Position numbers and translations under genes: made by a program. A stretch of DNA of 64,000 nt from Ectothiorhodospira shaposhnikovii (lineage in GTDB: Bacteria > Pseudomonadota > Gammaproteobacteria > Ectothiorhodospirales > Ectothiorhodospiraceae), in contig NZ_NRSM01000007.1 of the NCBI RefSeq assembly GCF_016584105.1, forward strand, positions 82,165 to 146,164. Direction: 5' to 3'. Below the pieces are notes generated by a model. The model worked only from the letters and a program-made list of their open reading frames with translations. It did not search any database and was not told where the DNA came from. Position 1 is the first letter of the stretch, and every line of letters begins with the position of its first letter. Shown here one piece after another: positions 47,907 through 56,746 of this stretch.

Positions 47907-48893
47907 ATGAAGACACACAACAAAACCCTTCGGCGCAATCTGTTGGCCGTTGCCGTCACCGGCACGCTGGTTCTGGCGGGCGCCGGCCAGGCTCATGCCT
48001 ATGTCATGGCTGGCGGCGTGCTGAACATGACCAACTTCATGATCAGCGGCAGCGGTGGACAGCTGGATGCAAGTGACTTTTCAGTCCTCACCTTCGTCGG
48101 CACGGCAGATGTCAATGGCTCCCTCACGGGTTCAGGTGGCGGGGCTTTCGCAATTGATGATTCAACGACCCAGACGGGAGTACCCATTGATATCGGCGCA
48201 CAGTGCGTGGGCAATGGCTGCCTCGGTCTGGGGCTGACTGAAAACACCTTTCCGAAACTGACCGCCCCTCCGACCACGGGTAATTATGCCGCCGGAGACC
48301 AATTCGAATCCGGCTCGCCGATCACTGGCCTGCCGGGCTTCGGCAACGATCCGGCCAACATCGCCAATGCCTCCTACGTGGGCGTGGACATCGGATCGGC
48401 GGATGCCTCATCGAACTCCAACAACAATCTGAACACCAGTTTTATATTCAGTCTTGCCCAGGATGATGGACTGACCTTCAGTTTCGACCTTGACGCCTTC
48501 CTGCAGGTAGCTGTTTCCAGCAACGAGGTCTTCCCTGCCTTTGCTACGGCGGCCTACTCTCTCTCCTTTTCAATCACGGACCTGAGTAATGGCGGGGGTA
48601 CCATTTGGAACTTCACGCCTGACGTATTCGGAGACGGCACCAACACACTCAGCCTGAACGCGCCTTTGCCGATGAACATTGAGCTCATTCGTGACACCGG
48701 CGGCCCCATCAGCTTCTCCAGCACCACCGCTCCGCTCCTTGCAGGCAATCTCTACCAGGCCTCTTTCCGCATGACCATTGAGACTGACGCAGGACGTGCC
48801 GTCGTACCCGAACCCGCCTCCCTGGCACTGTTCGGCCTGGGCCTGCTGGGGCTGGGTGCCACGATGACCGCAACCCGGCGCAGAAGTATATAA
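47907..48893 (+). CDS. PEP-CTERM sorted surface protein 2
   Basis: The 328-residue protein has a signal peptide ('LLAVAVTGTLVLAGAGQAHA') and the C-terminal sorting signal 'VPEPASLALFGLGLLGLGA' followed by 'TRRRS'. The mature part is acidic, rich in Gly, Ser, Asn and Asp, with a beta-sandwich-like pattern and no catalytic motif. Such proteins are associated with exopolysaccharide-dependent floc or biofilm formation in other species. It has its own sigma-54 promoter and a strong terminator 30 bases after the stop, so it is a single-gene unit. Confidence 0.92.
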   Translation: MKTHNKTLRRNLLAVAVTGTLVLAGAGQAHAYVMAGGVLNMTNFMISGSGGQLDASDFSVLTFVGTADVNGSLTGSGGGAFAIDDSTTQTGVPIDIGAQCVGNGCLGLGLTENTFPKLTAPPTTGNYAAGDQFESGSPITGLPGFGNDPANIANASYVGVDIGSADASSNSNNNLNTSFIFSLAQDDGLTFSFDLDAFLQVAVSSNEVFPAFATAAYSLSFSITDLSNGGGTIWNFTPDVFGDGTNTLSLNAPLPMNIELIRDTGGPISFSSTTAPLLAGNLYQASFRMTIETDAGRAVVPEPASLALFGLGLLGLGATMTATRRRSI

Positions 48894-48923
48894 TCATCAA
48901 GACCTGCCGGATCACCATCAGGC

Positions 48924-48957
48924 AAAGAAGGGGCACGGATGTCGTGCCCCTTCTTTT
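48924..48957 (+). terminator. Terminator of PEP-CTERM gene 2
   Basis: A perfect stem (GAAGGGGCACG/CGTGCCCCTTC, 5-base loop) is followed by TTTCTTTATTT on the plus strand. It lies 30 bases after the stop codon and separates this gene from the methyltransferase gene. Confidence 0.9.
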
Positions 48958-48995
48958 CTTTATTTCGTGATCATCTCCACAGAGGATCAAGGCCC

Positions 48996-49871
48996 ATGCC
49001 CAGCCCCGCCGTCCTACTGGTTGCCCTCAGAGAAGTCATCACCCGGCAGCGTGCCCCACGGCGCACGGAACCCGATCTGATCATGGCGGATCCCGAACAG
49101 GTGGCGGCCTATACCCGTGCCGGACGGGAAGACGGGGTCATGGCCCCCGTGTATCACTTCCACGCTGCCCAGGTCTGCGATGTGATCCGCCCCGGGGATA
49201 CCGTCCTGGATCTTGCCTGCGGACCCGCCACACAGCTGGCCCTGGTGGCTCGCCTTAATCCGGACGTCCGCTTCATCGGCGTGGATCTTTCGGAGGAAAT
49301 GCTGGCACGGGCGCGGGAACACATTGCCGAGCAGCAACTGGACAATATCGAGTTCCGGCACGGAAGCATCGACGCACTGGACTTTCTGGAAGCGAAATCC
49401 GTCGACGCGGTCATGTCCACCATGGCGCTCCACCACCTGCCCGATGAAGAAACCCTGTCAAGCACCTTCAACGAGATATCAAGAGTGCTCAAACCCGACG
49501 GTGGGCTTTATCTGGTGGACTTTGGTCATCTGAAATCCCCCCGCTCCATCGAATACTTTGCCAATCAGTATGCAGACCGGCAACCGGACCTGTTCACCGA
49601 GGATTACCGGAACTCACTCTGGGCGGCGTTCCCCAAGGAGGCATTTCAGCGGGGGCATGCCCGCCATCTGGCAGAGCGGAGCAGACTCTACAGCACCTTC
49701 ATCTTCCCCTTTATGGTGGCCATCAAGAGCCCCTCCAGGCGCGCCGATGAACAGGCCTTGAGAGAGACGTTCGCCCGCTTGCGCGAACAGCTCCCGCCAC
49801 ACCACCGCCGGGACCTGAAGGATCTGAAGACCTTTTTCGGCCTCGGCGGCCTGAGCAGCCCCCTGTTGTAG
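48996..49871 (+). CDS. Class I SAM-dependent methyltransferase
   Basis: This 291-residue protein has a Rossmann methyltransferase core: motif I 'VLDLACGPATQLALVARL', 'FIGVDLSEEMLARARE', motif II 'DAVMSTMALHHLPDE' and 'GGLYLVDFGHLKSP'. The start at 48996 follows GAGG/AAGG. The N-terminal 60 residues are helical and the C-terminal 90 are rich in Arg and Phe. It resembles UbiE-like small-molecule methyltransferases, but the substrate is unknown. It lies between the PEP-CTERM gene and prsT and could act on the product of the acyltransferase cluster. Confidence 0.85.
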   Translation: MPSPAVLLVALREVITRQRAPRRTEPDLIMADPEQVAAYTRAGREDGVMAPVYHFHAAQVCDVIRPGDTVLDLACGPATQLALVARLNPDVRFIGVDLSEEMLARAREHIAEQQLDNIEFRHGSIDALDFLEAKSVDAVMSTMALHHLPDEETLSSTFNEISRVLKPDGGLYLVDFGHLKSPRSIEYFANQYADRQPDLFTEDYRNSLWAAFPKEAFQRGHARHLAERSRLYSTFIFPFMVAIKSPSRRADEQALRETFARLREQLPPHHRRDLKDLKTFFGLGGLSSPLL

Positions 49872-49907
49872 GTCAGGGGGCAGACCACCACCCCGGGGCA
49901 ACCGCCC

Positions 49908-52730
49908 CTACCGGATTCGCTCCATGAGGGCCGCTGCTTCTTCCCGCTGAGGAAACTCCGGCACCCCGGACAGTAATGCCTCCAATTCCCGTCGTGCCTG
50001 GCTTCGCCTGCCCGCCTTTTCCAGGGCCACAGCATAGTGGTACCTCACATCCGGGCGCTCCGGCACCGCATGCCTGGCCTCTTCCAGCAGCGCCAGACCC
50101 CGTTCCGGATCATCCCGGTTGACCAGTATCCAACCCAGGGTATGGGTGATGGCGGGGTTTTCCGTCGCCAGGGCATGGGCCTGCTCCGCATATTCGACCG
50201 CCCTGTCGTTCCCCGTGCCGAAGTACAGGTAAGCCAGATTATTCAGCAGCAGAGGATTTTCGGGCTGCAAGCGGCGCAGCGTTTCATACTGGGCGATCGC
50301 TTCGTCCACAGCCCCCAACAGCAGATAGGTTTCGGCCAGATGGTTACGCACCGTGGCATCCTCGGGGACACGTTCAAGATGACGACGCAGCACTTCCACC
50401 CCCTCTGTGACACGCCCCGCCACCAGAAGGGCCTGGGACAGACTCATGGCATGGTTCGCTGCCGGATTCAGCCCATAGGCCCTGTCAAAGGCCGTCGCAG
50501 CCTCATCCCAGCGCTGTGCCATGGCATGTGCGCGCCCTTCCACTGCATGACCGGCGGCGGCAAGCCCATCCTGGCCCTGCATGACACGCGCAACACGCAA
50601 CGCTTCATCCCCGCGACCACTTTTTAATTCCAGCAACGCCAGATTGGGCAGGGCTCCCACATGACCGGGGCTCAGTTCCAATGCCCGGCCATAGGCAACC
50701 CTGGCATCATCAACACCACCCGCAAGCTCGAACCGGTATCCCAGTCGATGCCATGCATCGGCATCGGCCAGCGGCTGCGCCGACAGCAGGCGCAGTGTCG
50801 TGATTGCCTGACCACCGGCGCCGGATTCAAGCTGAGCACTGGCAAGAAGCTCCAGCAGGCGCGTGTCGGTGGAGCCGCTATCCCGGGCCGGTTGCAGGAC
50901 TTCCGCGGCACGCTGCGGCATCCCCTCCCGCAGATGGTACCCCCCCAGAACCAGCCGTGGCTCCAGAGCTTCCGGATGAGCCGCCACGGCGGCTTCCAGC
51001 ACGGCGACCCCCTCGGCCACCTCGCCCCGGATCGCCTTGAGCCTCGACAGGCGCAGGCTGAGGGCCGTGTGCCCCGGGTTATGCTTGAGCCCCTCCCCAT
51101 AGAGCCTGGCCGCCTCGTCGGTATTCCCCAGCCCCCACTCGATGGCAGCCAAGTTCGATGTCGTCACCGGCTCGCCGGGCAGCCTGTCCAGGGCCTCCCG
51201 CAGGGCCGACCTGGCCAGATCCATATCCCCCCTGCCCAATCCCACCATGGCTTCGAGATTGTAGGCCAACGGATTATCCGGCAAACTCGCCTTCAAGCTC
51301 CCGGCGGCCTCCAGCGCCTCGTCAAACCTTCCGGTCTGAATCAGGTTCAATGCGTAGACGGCCTCAAGACGGTATGCATCCGGCACCTGCTCAATAATGC
51401 TCCTGAGCTCGCGCAGGCCTTCCTCAGTCTGTCCCGAAAGCAGCAATCCTTCCGCCAGACGCGCCCGGGCCTGAAGATCATCGGGGCGAATCCGCGTCAG
51501 TTGCCGGAGGTAGTCCGTGCCTTCGGCAAACTGGCCCCGTGACATGAAGATATTACCCATCAGATTCAGTGCCAGAACATCATCCTGGCTGCGCCCAAGC
51601 ACCGACCGAAGCAAGCCTTCCGCCCGGTCCAGATCCCCTTCCTGCAGGCGCACCATGGCCAGCAGACGGGCAGCCTCATCGGAATGGGGATAGGCGGACA
51701 GATAGCGTCGCAGATAGTGTTCCGACTGTTCCCGGTTGCCCAAGGCGAAATGGGTCGCGCCCAGGAAGAACACCGCGGGGTCAAACCCATCCCCTGCGCT
51801 CAGACTGCGTTCAAAAGCGGATTGCGCGGCACCATATTGGCCCTGCTCATAGAACATCAGTCCTTCGACATAACCGGTGGCCGGATGATTCGGAGAGAGT
51901 CTCTTCATGCTACGCAAATCGGCCTGCATACCAGCATGGTCTTCCTGGGCATGACGGGCTATCGCTCGCTTGACATGCAGAAGAAAGGGAAACCGGCTCA
52001 GTTCAATCGCCTTTCCATAAGCCGAAACGGCCTCATCCAACCGCCCGAGAGAGCGTTCAAGATCGCCCCAAAGCTCCCAGGCCTCGGCGGAATCAGGAGC
52101 GGTTTCCAGGGCCTGTTCGAGCCAATGACGAACACCCTCCTCACCCTCGCCCAGATTGAAGGCAACCAGCGCCAAGCCCAGTTGGGCATCCAGCACGTCG
52201 GGCTGAACCTTCAATGCGGCATTGAAGAGTTCACGGGCTCCGCCCAGGTTACCCATGCCGAACAGTGCGCCGCCCCGGATGGCAAGGACCTGGGCGCCAG
52301 GCACAGCCGGCAGGTCATCCACGTGACGGCTGTTGTCCAGCACCCATCCATACTGTCCCTGCACAAGTCCAGAACGTAACCATGGAACCAGCACCTGTTC
52401 CTCGGGCCAAGCCTGTCGCCTGGCCCGGTCCAGTTCCTGGCGTGCGCCGACCGCATCTCCCTGCTCCAACAGGGCCATGCCCAGCCTGAAACGCGCCTCC
52501 GCGGAGGCGGGCTCCTGCTGCAGGGCATTCTTGTATTCGATGACCGCGGCGGCAAGATCGCCCCGGGCCTCGAAGTCCATTCCCCGGGCCAGATACTCAT
52601 CAACGGAATAGGATGTCCGGCCACACCCCGCCAGCATCACCGACAACAGGATCACACCCAGCCAAGTCAGGCACAACGACACGGGTTGTTTGAGGCCGGA
52701 AGGTTCGCGGACAAGGAAATACGGACGCAT
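49908..52730 (-). CDS. prsT: PEP-CTERM system TPR-repeat lipoprotein PrsT
   Basis: The 940-residue protein begins with a lipoprotein signal ('LGVILLSVMLAGC', lipidated Cys36) and is otherwise an almost continuous array of TPR units, recognisable from 'YLARGMDFEARGDLAAAVIE' to 'LLEEARHAVPERPDVRYHYA'. This architecture and the location next to prsR and prsK identify PrsT, a conserved component of PEP-CTERM/exopolysaccharide loci. The start at 52730 has GGGAG at 8 bases; two ATGs further upstream lack a good site. It is thought to act in periplasmic assembly or export; the detailed role is unknown. Confidence 0.9.
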   Translation of the reverse strand: MRPYFLVREPSGLKQPVSLCLTWLGVILLSVMLAGCGRTSYSVDEYLARGMDFEARGDLAAAVIEYKNALQQEPASAEARFRLGMALLEQGDAVGARQELDRARRQAWPEEQVLVPWLRSGLVQGQYGWVLDNSRHVDDLPAVPGAQVLAIRGGALFGMGNLGGARELFNAALKVQPDVLDAQLGLALVAFNLGEGEEGVRHWLEQALETAPDSAEAWELWGDLERSLGRLDEAVSAYGKAIELSRFPFLLHVKRAIARHAQEDHAGMQADLRSMKRLSPNHPATGYVEGLMFYEQGQYGAAQSAFERSLSAGDGFDPAVFFLGATHFALGNREQSEHYLRRYLSAYPHSDEAARLLAMVRLQEGDLDRAEGLLRSVLGRSQDDVLALNLMGNIFMSRGQFAEGTDYLRQLTRIRPDDLQARARLAEGLLLSGQTEEGLRELRSIIEQVPDAYRLEAVYALNLIQTGRFDEALEAAGSLKASLPDNPLAYNLEAMVGLGRGDMDLARSALREALDRLPGEPVTTSNLAAIEWGLGNTDEAARLYGEGLKHNPGHTALSLRLSRLKAIRGEVAEGVAVLEAAVAAHPEALEPRLVLGGYHLREGMPQRAAEVLQPARDSGSTDTRLLELLASAQLESGAGGQAITTLRLLSAQPLADADAWHRLGYRFELAGGVDDARVAYGRALELSPGHVGALPNLALLELKSGRGDEALRVARVMQGQDGLAAAGHAVEGRAHAMAQRWDEAATAFDRAYGLNPAANHAMSLSQALLVAGRVTEGVEVLRRHLERVPEDATVRNHLAETYLLLGAVDEAIAQYETLRRLQPENPLLLNNLAYLYFGTGNDRAVEYAEQAHALATENPAITHTLGWILVNRDDPERGLALLEEARHAVPERPDVRYHYAVALEKAGRRSQARRELEALLSGVPEFPQREEAAALMERIR

Positions 52731-53060
52731 GCGCATCACTCCCAGAAAGTACTCCATCATCTAAACTCCGGGTCTCCGCATATCAAGATCAATATTCCGG
52801 CAGGACATGACCCGGCTTGCATGACTGAGACTGCCATTATGGTTGCAACACTGAAATCGGCGCAATGCCACATACTTTCATCAACACTCCCCATACCAGC
52901 CAAAAGTGTTGATTTCAGCATCATAAAGACATAAATTTTACGCGCTGTTTATATGCCTTCTCGTCAAAAAATCTGATCCAAAAAGCCATCTTTCCGGCTT
53001 TCAAACCGGACCAGGAATAATCTCAGCAAATCATTCCTGCTCAAATGCATCCGTGGTTGC
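52731..53060. other. Intergenic region between prsR and prsT
   Basis: This 330-base AT-rich spacer should hold the prsT promoter. A possible sigma-54 site is at 52943-52958. Sequences GTGTTG and GATTTCAG occur twice in different order (about 52848-52857 and 52905-52918). No gene is supported. Confidence 0.4.
52943..52958 (-). promoter_or_regulatory. Possible sigma-54 promoter of prsT
   Basis: On the minus strand AGGCATA-TAAA-CAGC matches 9 of 12 consensus positions, with GG (52957-52956) and GC (52945-52944) spaced by 10. The start would be near 52931, leaving a 200-base leader. The -12 element lacks the TTGC, so it is weaker than the PEP-CTERM sites. Confidence 0.4.
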
Positions 53061-54437
53061 CTATTCCTCCGTTTGCCGCCCCAGATCATGCTTCTTCAGC
53101 AAATCGTATAAGGTCGGCCGGCTCACCCCCAGCAGTTCCGCTGCCCTGGAGATATTACCCCCCACCATCTGCAGGGTACGGCGCACCGCCTTGCCTTCCG
53201 CCTCATCCCTCACCCGACGCAGATTGAGCATGAGCGGATCCTCGCCGTCGGCCGACAGTTCCAGGTCTTCCGCCGTCACCTGATTGCCTTCGGCCATGAT
53301 CACCGCCCGCTTGATGCGGTTTTCCAGTTCCCGCACATTACCCGGCCAGTCATGGCGTTCGATGGCGCTTTGGGCATCCTGGGAGAAGCCGCGCATGGTC
53401 CGCCCTTGCTTGCCGGCAAATCGTTCCAGCAGCACCCGGGCCAGCAGGTGGGCGTCACCGGTACGATCCTTCAGCGCCGGGATGTGGATGGTGATCTCGC
53501 TGATGCGGTAGAACAGGTCCTCGCGGAACCGGTCCTCGTCGATGAGGGTGGACAGGTCCTGGTGGGTGGCGCAGACCACCCGCACATCCACCGGGATCTC
53601 CCCTCGACCGCCGATGCGCTCGATGACCCGCTCCTGCAGGAACCGTAGCAACTTGGCCTGCAGGGGCATGGGCAGATCACCCACTTCGTCCAGGAACAGG
53701 GTACCGCCGTCGGCATATTCGATCTTGCCCCGGGTCTGCTTGACGGCGCCGGTAAAGGCGCCCTTTTCATAACCGAACAACTCGCTCTCCAGCAGGTTTT
53801 CCGGGATGGCGGCGCAGTTGATGGCCACGAACGGCCCCTGCTTGCGGCGGCTCAGGCCATGGAGGGCCTGGGCAACCACTTCCTTGCCGGTGCCGCTGTC
53901 GCCCAGCAGCAGGGTGGTGGCATCGGTGGGCGCCACCTTTTCCACGGTGCGACAGACCTTGAGCATCTCCGGGCTGGCGGCAACGAGGCCCGGCAGGGGT
54001 TCGGTGGTCTGACGGGCAGACAGGCGGCGGTTTTCCGCCTCCAGCTCGAACAGGCGATGGGCGCGCTTGACGATGAGATTGAGAATGTCCGCATCCACCG
54101 GCTTCTGGTAGAAATCGTAGGCACCCAGGGCCACGGCCCTGACGGCGTTGTCGCGGTCGTTGTTGCCGGTGACCACGATCACCTTGGTTTCCGGGGCCAG
54201 GGACAGGATCTGTTCAAGGGTGGCCAGACCTTCGGTCGCACCACCCGGATCCGGCGGCAGGCCCAGATCCAGGGTGACCACGGAAGGTTCGCCGCGACGC
54301 AACTGGGCAATGGCCTCGTCCCGGTTCTGGGCGGTCAGGATCTCGAAGTCGTCAAAACACCAGCGTAGCTGGCTGAGCAGGCCGGGATCGTCCTCCACCA
54401 GGAGTAATACGGGTTTTTGCTGAGTGCTGCCGGTCAA
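53061..54437 (-). CDS. prsR: PEP-CTERM-box response regulator PrsR (sigma-54 activator)
   Basis: The 458-residue protein has a receiver domain (Asp57 in 'VVTLDLGLPPD'), a sigma-54-interacting AAA+ domain and a Fis-type helix-turn-helix. The AAA+ domain has Walker A 'GDSGTGKEVVAQALH', the loop 'GAFTGA' in 'GYEKGAFTGAVKQTRG', Walker B 'GGTLFLDEVGDLP' and an arginine finger region 'EDLFYRIS'. The HTH is 'GGNISRAAELLGVSRPTLYD'. GAFTGA shows a functional activator of sigma-54 polymerase. It is the partner of PrsK, encoded 30 bases upstream. The sigma-54 promoters of both PEP-CTERM genes here are its likely targets. Confidence 0.95.
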   Translation of the reverse strand: MTGSTQQKPVLLLVEDDPGLLSQLRWCFDDFEILTAQNRDEAIAQLRRGEPSVVTLDLGLPPDPGGATEGLATLEQILSLAPETKVIVVTGNNDRDNAVRAVALGAYDFYQKPVDADILNLIVKRAHRLFELEAENRRLSARQTTEPLPGLVAASPEMLKVCRTVEKVAPTDATTLLLGDSGTGKEVVAQALHGLSRRKQGPFVAINCAAIPENLLESELFGYEKGAFTGAVKQTRGKIEYADGGTLFLDEVGDLPMPLQAKLLRFLQERVIERIGGRGEIPVDVRVVCATHQDLSTLIDEDRFREDLFYRISEITIHIPALKDRTGDAHLLARVLLERFAGKQGRTMRGFSQDAQSAIERHDWPGNVRELENRIKRAVIMAEGNQVTAEDLELSADGEDPLMLNLRRVRDEAEGKAVRRTLQMVGGNISRAAELLGVSRPTLYDLLKKHDLGRQTEE

Positions 54438-54467
54438 CGTCTGGGTGCCTCACTGGCAGTGATCTGG

Positions 54468-56651
54468 TTACGTTTCTCCCGCAAGCGGGAGAGGAGCTTC
54501 TTCTTGCTGTTGGGCCAAAGGGATACTGATCCGGAATCGCGACCCCACTCCCGGTTCGCTCCATACTTCCAGATCCCCTCCCAGGGCGCGTACGAACTCA
54601 CGGCTTTCATAGGCCCCGATGCCCATGCCGGTGAGCCCCTTGGTGGTATCAAAGGGCCGGAACAGGCGCTCGCGGATGAATTCGCTCGTCATCCCGGTGC
54701 CGGTATCACGGATCTCCAGATAGGCCTGGCGGCTGTCACGCCAGAGACCGAGCTGCACCTCACCCTCGGGCGGCGTGGCTTCCTGGGCATTCTGCATCAG
54801 ATGATTCATCACGGACAGCAACCTCTCCGGGTCTGCAAGTACCAGGACCTGCTCTCCATTGTGAGCCAGTTCCGGCTTCGGTGCACGTCCCTGGGCCTGG
54901 GTCACCGCTCGGGCGGCCAAAGCACCCATATCCACCGGGGCAATGTCACGCCCCGGTTCTCCGGTACGCAACTGCAACATGAGTTTGTTCATGCGCTCCA
55001 CGGCATTCTCCACCGTGCCGATGGCATCCTTGAGAAAAGCCGGATTGTCGCCATGGCGCCGGGCATTGCTGACCACCAGGGACAGTTGGGCGATCAGGTT
55101 CTTCAGATCATGCACCACATACGCGGACAGCCGGTTGAAGGCCTCGAACTGCCGGGCCTCGGACAGCGCCTGCAGGGCCTCCATCTGGGCCAGATGGCTG
55201 GCGGCCTGAAGCCCGGCGGTCTTGAGCAGATCCCTGTCTTCCCAGTTGATGTTGCGATGGGCCCTGGGGGCCAGCAACACCACAAAGCCCAGCAGTTCCG
55301 GACCCTGTTTCAAGGGAATCAGCAGCCAGATCCGCTCACTGTCCCGCATCCAGTCCGGTAGCCGCAGCCCGGCATGTCGCTCAGGCTCTGATATGCATTC
55401 CTCCACGTCCAGCACCCAGCCGGTATCCATCAGGTAGCGGGCCAGGCTGCCGTCCATCGGCTCGGCGTGGTCTCCGGCCTCGGCCATGTTGATCTGGGCC
55501 ACCTGGACGAAATGCCGACCGCCGCCACGCATCCACAACTGCCCGCCGGGGCTGTCAAGGATGTCAGCCAGGGCGCGAATCACACGGGTGGGCAGGGCCT
55601 CATGCCGGGCTTCGTCGGCCAGGGTGGAGATGAAACGCAGCCACTCTTCCCGATAGTCATACTTGTAGTTGAAAAAATGTTTGCTGACAAAGACCCTGAA
55701 CTGCGCCCGCAGACGCCCGGAAGCCGCCAGTGCCAGCAGGCTCAGCAGGGCGGCAAACAGGAATACCGCCTGAAAGACCGTCCCCCACTCACCGCCGAAG
55801 ACCCGCAGATAGTAGCCCGCCGCCGCCATCAGCAGCAGATAGACACCGGCCCCCAGCAGGGTGGCGGTGTGAAACACCATGCCCCGGGAGACGTAGACAT
55901 CCAGAGACCACTGGGGATTGCGGGCCGCGGACACGGCGATCAGGGGCACCACCAGGGTATTGATGAATCCCCTCGCCTCCCACAGACCCGCATCCACGTT
56001 GCGAAAAAGCAGGGACTCGGCATACATGTAAAAATCAAACAGATAGATGCCACCCACGCCCAGGCACAGGTACTTGATGGCCCAGCGCCCCTCCCGGGAG
56101 GTATTGCGGTAGATCTGCTCCACCAGCAGCAAGGCAATGAGGGTGAGCATGAGCTTGCCGCCGAGCAACACATCTCCCCGCGCCCAGGACTCCGGCACCA
56201 TGGGCTGGAGCAGCACATAGGTGGCCAATCCCAGCAGCAGCAGCAATGCCGCCAATCCCAGCAAGATCAGGGGAGGCCCCAGATCAGCATTCGCGGCGGC
56301 CGCCGGCAACGTGCTGGATCGGATGTCAGCCGAAGATGACGGCGGGCCGGGGCGGGTCGGAGCGCGGGAAAGAGGCAGACGCTGATGACTACGTGCCTGC
56401 CAGAGCAACCCCCAGAGAAAACCGATCCAGGCAGCGTCCCGGAGCAGTTCGGCGGGGAAAACAAGAAGCAAGGGGATACGCTCGGGCCAGGCAGCCTGAG
56501 CACCCAGGGTCAGGGCCCAGAGGATACCAGCAGCAGCTGCCATAATCAGCAACGCCCCTTGGGGGCGGCGCTGCCAGCCGATCAGCAACACGGCCAGCAA
56601 GGCGGCAAAACCAATGGCGGCGATGACGTATCCGGTCACGCCCAAGGACAC
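54468..56651 (-). CDS. prsK: PEP-CTERM system histidine kinase PrsK
   Basis: The 727-residue kinase has about ten N-terminal membrane helices (to about residue 325), a GAF-like sensory domain (about 330-480), a dimerisation helix with the phospho-accepting His in 'AYVVHDLKNLIAQLSLVV' and a HATPase domain ('NHLMQNAQEATP', 'IRDTGTGMTSEF', 'GLTGMGIGAYESREFV'). The membrane part includes an insertion (about 95-125) rich in Pro and Ser. It phosphorylates PrsR. The signal is unknown. Confidence 0.93.
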   Translation of the reverse strand: MSLGVTGYVIAAIGFAALLAVLLIGWQRRPQGALLIMAAAAGILWALTLGAQAAWPERIPLLLVFPAELLRDAAWIGFLWGLLWQARSHQRLPLSRAPTRPGPPSSSADIRSSTLPAAAANADLGPPLILLGLAALLLLLGLATYVLLQPMVPESWARGDVLLGGKLMLTLIALLLVEQIYRNTSREGRWAIKYLCLGVGGIYLFDFYMYAESLLFRNVDAGLWEARGFINTLVVPLIAVSAARNPQWSLDVYVSRGMVFHTATLLGAGVYLLLMAAAGYYLRVFGGEWGTVFQAVFLFAALLSLLALAASGRLRAQFRVFVSKHFFNYKYDYREEWLRFISTLADEARHEALPTRVIRALADILDSPGGQLWMRGGGRHFVQVAQINMAEAGDHAEPMDGSLARYLMDTGWVLDVEECISEPERHAGLRLPDWMRDSERIWLLIPLKQGPELLGFVVLLAPRAHRNINWEDRDLLKTAGLQAASHLAQMEALQALSEARQFEAFNRLSAYVVHDLKNLIAQLSLVVSNARRHGDNPAFLKDAIGTVENAVERMNKLMLQLRTGEPGRDIAPVDMGALAARAVTQAQGRAPKPELAHNGEQVLVLADPERLLSVMNHLMQNAQEATPPEGEVQLGLWRDSRQAYLEIRDTGTGMTSEFIRERLFRPFDTTKGLTGMGIGAYESREFVRALGGDLEVWSEPGVGSRFRISIPLAQQQEEAPLPLAGET

Positions 56652-56667
56652 GGTAAATCTCCATGGT

Positions 56668-56699
56668 CACCCCCCCTCGCCCTTGAGGAGAGGGGGGTG
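56668..56699. repeat. C-rich hairpin between the sugar transferase and prsK
   Basis: CACCCCCCT and AGGGGGGTG form a 9-bp stem around a 13-14 base loop containing GCCCTTGAGG. It resembles the 19567-19589 repeat in base use and lies after the sugar-transferase stop, ahead of prsK. No T-run follows on the minus strand. Confidence 0.45.
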
Positions 56700-56746
56700 A
56701 GGTGAGGAATGATTCCCAGCGAAAACGGGATTGACTTAAGTCGTTC

